9,063 bases of DNA from the NCBI GenBank assembly GCA_036170435.1, contig JAVHPF010000075.1, positions 1 through 9,063 of the forward strand, read 5' to 3'. Below, piece by piece: positions 1 through 5,683 of this stretch. Under the pieces are notes generated by a model. The model ran no database searches. It worked only from the letters and a program-made list of their open reading frames with translations, and was not told where the DNA came from. Source of the stretch: JAQVPN01 sp036170435 (GTDB lineage Bacteria; Patescibacteriota; Gracilibacteria; BD1-5; UBA6164). The translations under genes and the position numbers were made by a program. Positions within the stretch are counted from its first letter, which is position 1. Each line of letters begins with the position of its first letter.

Positions 1-77
1 ATGCTTGATCAGTAACTTATAGAGAACAAACATTAAACCAAAAAGTATCTGTAGGAACTCCAATATTTTACTCATAA
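1..77 (+). CDS. possible 3' end of an unknown gene
   Basis: A reading frame beginning at base 3 runs to tandem TAA TAA stops at 75-80, just before a hairpin that could serve as its terminator. Its last residues read VTYREQTLNQKVSVGTPIFY-S. A TGA at 6-8 lies in frame, so the frame enters from the left only if TGA is sense, as it is in the right-hand part of the window. The family is not recognised. A minus-strand alternative (ATG at 73-75, hydrophobic start MSKILEFLQILFG) begins only a few bases after the clpP terminator, which leaves no room for a promoter, so the plus-strand reading is preferred. With only about 24 codons visible, chance cannot be excluded. Confidence 0.25.
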
Positions 78-85
78 TAAATAGC

Positions 86-112
86 AAAAAGACCAGTTCA
101 ACTGGTCTTTTG
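86..112. terminator. bidirectional rho-independent terminator after clpP
   Basis: AAAAGACCAGTT (87-98) pairs with AACTGGTCTTTT (100-111) as a near-perfect inverted repeat with T-runs on both strands. It lies 7 bases beyond the clpP stop and could also end a plus-strand gene stopping at 77. It supports the TGA at 119-121 as the true clpP stop, because reading through that TGA would translate the terminator stem. Confidence 0.85.
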
Positions 113-118
113 TTTTAC

Positions 119-718
119 TCATTTTTTAGAAGCATCTTCTTTTTTCATAAGAACTTCATCGATGAGTCCGTATTCAACACAAGCTTGTGCACTCATGAAA
201 TTATCACGGTCAGTATCTTTTTCAAGTCTCTTAACAGGTTGTCCACAGTTATTGGCCATAATTTTATTAAGTTCAGCTTTCATTCGTAAAATTTCTTTTG
301 CTTGAATCTCAATGTCACTGGCTTGCCCTCCAGATCCACCACTTGGTTGGTGAATCATAATGCGAGCATGTGGAAGGGCGTATCGTTTGCCTTTTGCTCC
401 AGAACTCAGGAGAAAAGCCCCCATAGAAGCAGCTTGACCAATACATATTGTAACTACATCTGGACGGATATAATTCATTGTATCATACATAGCCATTCCT
501 GCGGTAACAACTCCACCGGGAGAGTTGATATAGAAATAGATATCTTTTGTAGGGTCTTCTGCTTCCAGAAATAACATTTGCGCAACGATACTTGATGCAA
601 CAGAATCATTTACTTCACCGCTAAGCATAATGATACGATCTTTGAGAAGTCTTGAAAAGATATCATAAGATCTTTCACCGCGACCTGTTTGTTCAATTAC
701 ATAAGGGATATAAGACAT
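119..718 (-). CDS. clpP: ATP-dependent Clp protease proteolytic subunit ClpP
   Basis: This is the serine peptidase that forms the tetradecameric chamber of the Clp protease and degrades proteins fed in by ClpX or ClpA in the cytoplasm. The 199-residue length is normal for the family. The catalytic triad is visible: Ser98 in GQAASMGAFLL, His123 in MIHQP and Asp172 in DTDRDNFM. The YINSPGG oxyanion-hole motif lies at about 63-69. The start at MSYIPYVIEQ was chosen because AAGGAGA stands just upstream; an in-frame ATG at 763 would add 15 unconserved residues and place that site inside the gene. All 16 glycines use GGN codons and the stop is TGA, unlike the code-25 genes to the right. The sequence reads as proteobacterial, perhaps Campylobacterota (from memory of the family, not a search). 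It has its own promoter and terminator. Confidence 0.96.
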   Translation of the reverse strand: MSYIPYVIEQTGRGERSYDIFSRLLKDRIIMLSGEVNDSVASSIVAQMLFLEAEDPTKDIYFYINSPGGVVTAGMAMYDTMNYIRPDVVTICIGQAASMGAFLLSSGAKGKRYALPHARIMIHQPSGGSGGQASDIEIQAKEILRMKAELNKIMANNCGQPVKRLEKDTDRDNFMSAQACVEYGLIDEVLMKKEDASKK

Positions 719-722
719 AATG

Positions 723-729
723 TCTCCTT
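723..729 (-). promoter_or_regulatory. Shine-Dalgarno site that fixes the clpP start
   Basis: AAGGAGA on the minus strand ends 4 bases before the ATG at 716-718. It decides between that start and the upstream in-frame ATG at 763. Sites this strong are absent from the code-25 genes in the window. Confidence 0.8.
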
Positions 730-773
730 TTTTATTTGGGTTTTTTATTCTTGTTTTTACCATTTTTACTGAT

Positions 774-829
774 AAAACAAGAAATATTTATAATTATAAA
801 TTTAAAGAAGTCAATAATAAAAATAAAAT
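774..829 (-). repeat. duplicated promoter module, clpP copy
   Basis: This 56-base stretch aligns without gaps to 1561-1616 at 47 of 56 positions. It covers the T-rich tail of the preceding terminator, the -35 and -10 boxes and the start of the transcript. The differences cluster in the promoter spacer, while the boxes and flanks are kept. Confidence 0.75.
787..814 (-). promoter_or_regulatory. clpP promoter
   Basis: On the minus strand TTGACT (809-814), a 16-base spacer and TATAAA (787-792) form a sigma-70-type promoter, giving an untranslated leader of roughly 60 bases before clpP. The sequence is nearly the same as the promoter of the upstream L,D-transpeptidase gene (1574-1601). It follows directly on that gene's terminator. 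Confidence 0.7.
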
Positions 830-846
830 CCCCGAATTCTCGGGGA
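816..846 (-). terminator. terminator of the L,D-transpeptidase gene
   Basis: On the minus strand CCCCGA and TCGGGG (830-835 with 840-845) form a GC-rich stem with a 4-base loop, followed by ATTTTATTTTTATT. It lies 4 bases after the TAA at 850-852 and immediately before the clpP -35 box. Confidence 0.85.
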
Positions 847-849
847 AAT

Positions 850-1509
850 TTAGATGTAGAGAACAGAGATTTGTTTACCTTGTTTTATAATATCTCTAAC
901 AAGAATAGCAAACTCTTTTCCTTCATTGTTATGCATACGTACACAGCCACCACTTGCTCTTTTCCCAATAGTATTATCATCTACATTTCCATGTATTCGA
1001 TAAACAGCACCGCGTTCCTTTGTGGAATTTGAAAGAGTAATTTTGAATGGCCCCATATAATTTTGTTTGTGTCCTGGTGGAACAGCATTCGGAAGACAAA
1101 TATTTTTATGTTTTTTGAATTCCTCTATTGTTTTATCTGTAGGATACCACCATGGATCTAATTCTACTTTTACTACATGTCCTATTTCACTAGGATATTT
1201 GATTGTAGTTTTTGGGGTTGCTACAACAAATTGTTTGATTGGAACTAGATTTTTATTTTCATCTAGTCCATAAAAATTCATAATCCGTTTGTCTACTAAA
1301 ACCTCAATTTTATAGGATTTGAAATTTTTTGGATTTACTGAGATGAAAATATTTGCAGGAGTTTTTTCTTTTTCAAGAATTAACGAAGTTGTATTTGTAT
1401 CCACTGATTTTGTTGCGTTTTGTTCAGTAGATGAGCTAATATTCAATTCTTCATTTGCAAATAATTGTCCAAAGACAACAAAGCCAATAATAACAAGTAA
1501 CTTTTTCAT
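850..1509 (-). CDS. exported L,D-transpeptidase (YkuD domain)
   Basis: This is a cysteine transpeptidase family that makes 3-3 crosslinks in peptidoglycan or attaches proteins to it, acting outside the inner membrane. The 219-residue product begins with a lysine pair and a hydrophobic signal segment (MKKLLVIIGFVVFGQLFA, then NEE). A Ser/Thr/Asn-rich linker follows, and the YkuD domain fills roughly 60-219. The catalytic region is clear: His173 in IHGN and Cys189 in SGGCVRM. The ATG at 1507-1509 is chosen because AGAGGTG stands 6 bases upstream; a GTG at 1516-1518 would begin inside that site. All 13 glycines use GGN codons. It is transcribed from its own promoter rather than with dnaN. It may be an Erf/YbiS-like cell-wall enzyme, but the subfamily is not resolved. 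Confidence 0.9.
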   Translation of the reverse strand: MKKLLVIIGFVVFGQLFANEELNISSSTEQNATKSVDTNTTSLILEKEKTPANIFISVNPKNFKSYKIEVLVDKRIMNFYGLDENKNLVPIKQFVVATPKTTIKYPSEIGHVVKVELDPWWYPTDKTIEEFKKHKNICLPNAVPPGHKQNYMGPFKITLSNSTKERGAVYRIHGNVDDNTIGKRASGGCVRMHNNEGKEFAILVRDIIKQGKQISVLYI

Positions 1510-1515
1510 TGTAAT

Positions 1516-1522
1516 CACCTCT
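1516..1522 (-). promoter_or_regulatory. Shine-Dalgarno site that fixes the L,D-transpeptidase start
   Basis: AGAGGTG on the minus strand lies 6 bases before the ATG at 1507-1509. The alternative GTG start at 1516-1518 is part of this site and is therefore unlikely. Confidence 0.75.
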
Positions 1523-1560
1523 TGGTTTTTGTATTTCCTGTTTTATCTCCATATTGGAAA

Positions 1561-1616
1561 AAAACAAGAAATATTTATAGTTATAAAAAATACAAAGTCA
1601 ATAATAAAAAATAAAT
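1561..1616 (-). repeat. duplicated promoter module, L,D-transpeptidase copy
   Basis: This is the second copy of the 56-base module at 774-829. The match extends into the T-rich tail of the terminator that follows dnaN, so the likeness is not confined to promoter boxes. Confidence 0.75.
1574..1601 (-). promoter_or_regulatory. promoter of the L,D-transpeptidase gene
   Basis: On the minus strand TTGACT (1596-1601), 16 bases and TATAAA (1574-1579) match the clpP promoter box for box. It starts about 11 bases beyond the dnaN terminator stem. Confidence 0.7.
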
Positions 1617-1639
1617 TCCTCCAATTTTGGAGGAATTTA
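1605..1639. terminator. terminator after dnaN
   Basis: TAAATTCCTCC (1612-1622) pairs perfectly with GGAGGAATTTA (1629-1639) around a 6-base loop. On the minus strand it is followed by a T-rich run. It sits 6 bases after the dnaN TAA. The boundary between the standard-code and code-25 parts must lie at or near this hairpin. Confidence 0.85.
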
Positions 1640-1645
1640 TTACTC

Positions 1646-2770
1646 TTATATTTTAAGAGGCATTATTATATGTTTGAATTCTCAAACTTTATTTTTTTCT
1701 CAGTCTTCAAAAGTAGGGACAATTAGAACTGGAGCAAGTGGATTTTCAAAACTTATTGTTACATGAGTTGTTTCAATAACTCCAAGAGATTCTAGGAAAT
1801 AAGTAGAATTAAGTCAAATTATATTATCTTCTCATTCTACTGATCAAACTAAACTTACTTTTCCTTCTCAGATTTGAGTTTCATTTGTTTCTATTAATAT
1901 TCCAGTTTCTCGAGAGAAGCTAATTCTTATAGAATAATTATTTTCACGACTTATTAGATTAATTTTTTTAAGAGCTTGTGTTAAATCATATTTATTTATT
2001 ACAGCTTTTGTTGAATACTTAGAAGGGAAGAAATTTTCATAATCTGGAAATTTTCCATTTAGTAATCTAGAATAAACTTTTGTATTTCAGATAATAAAAC
2101 CTATTTGATTTTCTCAAGTAATGATTTTTACTTCGTCATTTGGATTTATAATTTTTGCTATTTCAAATGCTGTTTTACTTGGAATTATTAAGAAGAAATT
2201 ATTATCAGAGTTTGTGATATTTGTTTTGAATTCAGAAAGTCTAAAACTATCTGTTGATGCTAGATTTAATTCAATTCATTTTACACTCATATAAACTCAA
2301 GCTAGAGTTGGTCTGATATTTCATTCAGCAGCAGAAAATAGAGTTTTATCAAATCATTTTTTTAGAGTGTCTCCAGAAATTACAAAACTATAAACTTCTT
2401 TAACTGAAGGAATAAGAGGGAAGTCAGCTGCATCAATTCATTTAATTTTAATTTGAGAAGATTCAGTTTTTATTGAAACAGAAGAATCATTTAATAATTC
2501 TAGAGAAACTTCATCATCATTTATTAAACTTATATAGTTTGTAAAAATTTTACTTGGTAGAGAAAAAGCTCATTCAGTTTCTATTTTTACATTATCTTTT
2601 ACAAGATGTTCTATTGCCATTTCTAAATTATTCGAAGAAAAAACTATAGAATTAAATCCTACTTTTATAAGTATGTTTTCTAAAATTGGAGTTGTAGTTA
2701 TAGATGCAGTTGCATGATTTACTCTATCGAGAGCATCTTTTAAAACTTTAGTTTCTATAGTAAATTTCAT
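1646..2770 (-). CDS. dnaN: DNA polymerase III beta subunit (sliding clamp)
   Basis: The beta clamp is a ring-shaped dimer that holds the replicative polymerase on DNA. Read with TGA as Gly, the frame gives 374 residues, close to the usual 366-380, and covers all three clamp domains. Recognisable segments are the N-terminal start MKFTIETKVLKDALDRV, DAADFPLIP, the RPTLAGVYM and ASTDSFRLSE segment in the middle domain, and the C-terminal NPLAPVLIVPTF with the ending IIMPLKI-stop, matching the family's MPxRL-like end. About 14 glycines are encoded by TGA; under the standard code the protein would stop after 66 residues. The stop is TAA. No dnaA is adjacent. A TTGATT/TAAAAT promoter lies upstream and no Shine-Dalgarno site is seen. 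Confidence 0.95.
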
Positions 2771-2812
2771 ATTTTAATATTTTTTAAAAAATAAGTTTTT
2801 TTAATTTTCTTC

Positions 2813-2840
2813 ATTTTACTAAAAGACTAAAATAAATCAA
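2813..2840 (-). promoter_or_regulatory. dnaN promoter
   Basis: On the minus strand TTGATT (2835-2840), 16 bases and TAAAAT (2813-2818) precede the dnaN ATG by about 42 bases. The same boxes and spacing recur at 8874-8901 and, with TATAAT, at 2980-3007. Confidence 0.55.
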
Positions 2841-2960
2841 AACTTATCTTAAAATAATGTTAAAATCTAAAAACTACTAATTGTTAAAAACTATAGTCTA
2901 GCCTTTCTGATAAGAAAAACAAAGTATATTTTCATTAACATATAAGATAAAAGAAAATAA

Positions 2961-2998
2961 TTTTTATAGTAAAAAAGATTTGATTTTTATAGTAAAAA
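2961..2998 (+). repeat. two operator-like repeats TTTTTATAGTAAAAA
   Basis: Two identical 15-base copies stand at 2961-2975 and 2984-2998, 23 bases apart, so they face nearly the same side of the helix. Each is an imperfect palindrome (TTTTTA and TAAAAA around TAG). The second copy lies in the spacer of the promoter at 2980-3007 and the first just upstream. That is the expected arrangement for a repressor site acting on the AbiEi-like gene. Confidence 0.55.
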
Positions 2999-3007
2999 GT
3001 ATATAAT
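2980..3007 (+). promoter_or_regulatory. promoter of the AbiEi-like gene
   Basis: TTGATT (2980-2985), a 16-base spacer and a perfect TATAAT (3002-3007) lie about 43 bases before the ATG at 3050. An operator-like repeat fills most of the spacer. Confidence 0.6.
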
Positions 3008-3049
3008 CTTTATAGCTTAGTTTTGGCTTATATATTAACTATATTAGAT

Positions 3050-3826
3050 ATGATTAGTTTTGACAAAATTGTTAAGAAATTGTTAAAGAAAAGATGAAAT
3101 ATTTTACTTCTTGAAGATATATTTGATATCTTAGATCCAGATAAAATGGAAAAAAATAAAAAGGCTTTGTATAAAATTTTATATAGACTTAAGAGTGAAA
3201 AAGTTATTATGACTCTTAGAAATTCTATCTATCTTATTCCCGATGATGAGGATTTGAAATTGAATGAAATTGACTTAGTAGAAAAATATTATTTCAAGCT
3301 TGTTAAAAAATATATAACTTCTGAAGTATGAAGTGAATATTTTATTTCTGGTAAAAAAGCCCTTGAAATAAATTTGAAAGATTTTTCAGTTCCAAATAAT
3401 TTAGTTGTGATTACTAGAAATACTGAAAAGAAAGTTAAGATTCAAGACAAGATTATTACTTTTAAAAAAATTGGAAATAAAAATGCTAATTTATATTCGA
3501 AATTTTCTAAATATATAAATAGAGTATCAATTTTTTGAACAGAGTTTAAAATTTCAAATATTGAATTATCTTTAGTTGAGACAGCTCTAGTTTCTGATAA
3601 TATTGAATGAGTAGAAATTACACTTTTATCAAAGGCTATAAAAAAATATTCTAGAGTTTTTGTGCCTGAAACTTTTTATGAAATCGCAAAAGTAAAATAT
3701 ATAATGAGCTTTAATAGACTCAAAGAAATTTCAAAAAATATAGATAAAAAAACTTACGAATTATTTCTTGATGTTATCAAACAAAACGGGTGATTATTTA
3801 TAGGAGAAGGACTTAGAAAAATCTAG
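3050..3826 (+). CDS. AbiEi-like winged-helix transcriptional regulator / antitoxin-type protein
   Basis: This 258-residue protein is read with five TGA glycines and stops at TAG. Residues 1-65 look like a winged helix: helices around FDKIVKKLL and ALYKILYRLKSEK, then a beta-wing ending RNSIYLIP. Residues about 95-180 resemble the second domain of AbiEi antitoxins: the YFISGKKALEINLK stretch, a strand PNNLVVITR, a variable hairpin and SLVETALV. Members of that family are the DNA-binding antitoxins of type IV AbiE systems and control their own promoters. The usual partner, an AbiEii nucleotidyltransferase, is not seen next to it; a terminator follows and the next genes are unrelated small proteins. 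Two identical repeats in its promoter region fit self-regulation. The family assignment rests on motif memory, not a search. Confidence 0.5.
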
Positions 3827-3836
3827 GTCTTTTTTT
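3810..3836 (+). terminator. terminator overlapping the stop of the AbiEi-like gene
   Basis: GACTTAGA (3810-3817) and TCTAGGTC (3822-3829) pair with one G-U, followed by a run of seven T (3830-3836). The TAG stop (3824-3826) lies inside the right arm, so the stem can form only after the ribosome reaches the end of the gene. Confidence 0.75.
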
Positions 3837-3892
3837 GCATTTAATAATTATTTATGATAAACTACTATTAGTTAATTTTTATATAAATATAT

Positions 3893-4144
3893 ATGGAAGA
3901 AAAAATAATGCAATTACTTGAAGCTTTATATGAACTTTCCCCAAATGAAAGACAAGAGTTTGAATCCGAAATATCAAGGATGGATGAACAAGCAAAAGAA
4001 TGATTTACTCTAGCTCTCTATAAAAGATATGAAGCTTTCAAAACAAATCTTTCAGACCTAGATAAATGACTTCAATTTATCTCAAATGATATCTCTTCAT
4101 TCAAAGAAAAAGAAGAAGCAGATAAAATAGAATTTAATTATTAA
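3893..4144 (+). CDS. small acidic helical protein of unknown function
   Basis: This 83-residue frame is read with two TGA glycines and ends at TAA. It is rich in Glu, Lys, Asp and Leu, lacks cysteine, and should be almost wholly alpha-helical, with heptad-like spacing (IMQLLEALYELSPNERQEF at the start, a Lys/Glu stretch at the end). No signal peptide or membrane segment is seen. The family is not recognised. A weak promoter (TTGCAT at 3835-3840, 17 bases, TAAACT at 3858-3863) may precede it. The next gene starts 11 bases after its stop, so the two are probably co-transcribed. Support comes from the continuous frame, the operon-like spacing and the position between terminators. Confidence 0.6.
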
Positions 4145-4155
4145 TTTAAAAGATT

Positions 4156-4605
4156 ATGAATGAACAACATAACGTATTTGATGTAAAGGATAATAGAATC
4201 GCACTTGTTGATAATCAAAAGGATAAATTTACTATTGAATCTATTACTAGATTCAAATTGACTAGTGTTTCTGAAGTAACTAATATTACAAAAAAACTTG
4301 AATATAGACGTGATTTTATTAATGAGAAATATCCTAGTTTAACAGATTCTCAAAAGAAAATAGTAAGTTCAGATATGAATGTTTCCTTAGATAAACTATC
4401 TAAAAATGAAAAAATGTCTAAGGATATATTTTTGCAAGAAATAGATAATTTATGAAATAATACATTGAAAACTCTTTTAAATACAGCTAAACCTAAGGCT
4501 CAGCAGGTGACACAAGAAACAGAATGATGGGTTCATAGATGAGTTAAATATCTTGTAGATAATACTATAGGTGATACAAATCTTGCCAGAAATTTAAAAC
4601 ATTAA
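4156..4605 (+). CDS. unknown 149-residue protein, second gene of a two-gene unit
   Basis: With three TGA glycines the frame gives 149 residues; under the standard code it would stop after 99. It is charged and soluble-looking, with predicted helices around 35-100 (KKLEYRRDFINEKY, then DKLSKNEKMSKDIF). A Gln/Thr-rich hinge near 120 leads to a C-terminal segment EGWVHRGVKYLVDNTIG. There is no signal peptide, no cysteine and no recognised domain. It follows the 83-residue gene by 11 bases and its stop overlaps the left arm of a perfect hairpin. The two may form a conserved lineage-specific pair; nothing in the sequence gives their role. Confidence 0.65.
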
Positions 4606-4640
4606 AAAAAATATTTCACCAAAGGTGAAATATTTTTTTT
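4604..4640. terminator. bidirectional terminator between convergent genes
   Basis: A perfect 17-base inverted repeat (4604-4620 with 4624-4640, loop AAA) has eight A on one side and eight T on the other. It terminates both strands. It overlaps the stop codons of both neighbours, TAA at 4603-4605 on the plus strand and TAA at 4639-4641 on the minus strand. Confidence 0.9.
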
Positions 4641-5613
4641 AATTCTTCTGAGCATTACTAATTTTATAAACAACTTGATTTATAGGATTTAGAACTGCAT
4701 TTAGCTTATCTCTAAATATAATCAAATCTTCTTTTACTATTTGAAGCAGTACATGTAGAGGAAAATTGTAAGCATATTCATTATAAGATTGAAATGCCAC
4801 AGGAAATGTTTCTATTGCATGTTTCTCTTCACTGTTTATATCAATTCAAATTTTATTGTAAGTAGCACTTATAGAATCTATAGTTGATACTCAATTTATA
4901 GCAGCAAGTCAATTATTTATACTTTTAGAACTATCTATTAAGCTATTAGCCATTTTCTCAGCTGTAGGATTTTCTTTGTCTTCATATATTGGGTCTTGTT
5001 TCAATAAATTTGAAGTATTCTTATAATAAGATCTCAAGAAATCTAGGTAAGTGACATATTTACAAGTTTCATAAGTTACATTTTGCAAAACCTCTTTTTT
5101 ATCAAATTCTTTATTTTTATCTGTATTTGTACAAGAACCACTTCCTCGTCAATCTATTGCTAGGGTTTGTAATTTTGTAATTTTAGAAGCTATTTTTTGA
5201 TCAATGCTTTTTCATATTTCTCAAGTAGTATCTACTTTTATTAGTTTTTGAACATTTTGAAGTTCCTTTATTTGAATTTTTAGTAATGCACATTTGTACA
5301 TATTATTCATATTTGTTTTATATGTTCACTTTGCTTTTATAAAAGGAGCATCAAAACTATTATTTATTCAAGTTCGAGTAGAAGCTTGTTCATTTCAAGT
5401 TCAAGTCGCACTATCTGGATTTTCATATACAGTTTCATTTTTTAGTAAACTAGATATTCCTTCCCCAGGTTTATATTTAGCACAAATCTCTTTATTATCA
5501 ACTCTATTTTTATATATTGCATAATCAGATGCGGCATTTTCAGCAAATGATGTATTAAATATTCAAAAAATAAAAGAGATTAATATTATTTGGGATAATG
5601 TTTTATTAGACAT
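4639..5613 (-). CDS. exported protein of unknown function beside pilB
   Basis: This 324-residue product is read with about 11 TGA glycines and ends at TAA. The start MSNKTLSQIILISFIFGIF leads into NTSFAENAA, a signal peptide with a likely cleavage after TSFA. The mature part is mostly helical and Lys/Asn-rich. It holds four cysteines (ICAKY near 44, YKCALL near 100, GSCTN and TCKY near the middle) that could pair outside the membrane. No transmembrane segment follows the signal, and no known domain was recognised. It lies 70 bases downstream of pilB on the same strand, with a possible promoter of its own. A role in pilus assembly or at the cell surface is an inference from position only. Confidence 0.75.
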
Positions 5614-5649
5614 TTACTTGGATATTTTATAAAAATATTTATTTTTGTT

Positions 5650-5677
5650 ATTTTAATCTTTTTATTGAATTTGGCAA
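5650..5677 (-). promoter_or_regulatory. possible promoter of the exported 324-residue protein
   Basis: On the minus strand TTGCCA (5672-5677), a 16-base spacer and TAAAAT (5650-5655) lie in the 70-base gap after pilB. The -10 box and spacing match other promoters here, but the gene may also be read through from pilB. Confidence 0.4.
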
Positions 5678-5683
5678 AATTTA

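Larger units (their letters stand above)
2771..3049. other. AT-rich intergenic region between divergent dnaN and AbiEi-like gene
   Basis: This 279-base gap holds the dnaN promoter on the left and the promoter of the AbiEi-like gene with two palindrome-like repeats on the right. In the middle, GCCTTTCTGATAAG (2901-2914) resembles the reverse complement of 8775-8788, and TTTGGCTTAT (3022-3031) recurs at 8848-8857. No DnaA-box cluster, tRNA or small gene was recognised. Confidence 0.6.

Noticed and set aside
1..75. Minus-strand gene starting MSKILEFLQILFG after clpP
   Set aside because: It would start a few bases beyond the clpP terminator without promoter or Shine-Dalgarno site; the opposite strand offers a better explanation.
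302..1726. Plus-strand open frames at 302-574, 736-1032, 1067-1273 and 1319-1726
   Set aside because: They lie opposite clpP and the L,D-transpeptidase gene or across terminators and promoters, and have no protein-like character; they are shadow frames.
2771..3049. Replication origin next to dnaN
   Set aside because: No DnaA-box cluster (TTATNCACA) is visible and dnaA is not adjacent; AT-richness alone is not evidence in this genome.
3893..4605. The two small genes as the AbiEii-type toxin of the AbiEi-like gene
   Set aside because: Neither shows nucleotidyltransferase motifs (G-S then D-x-D), both are too short, and a terminator separates them from the regulator.
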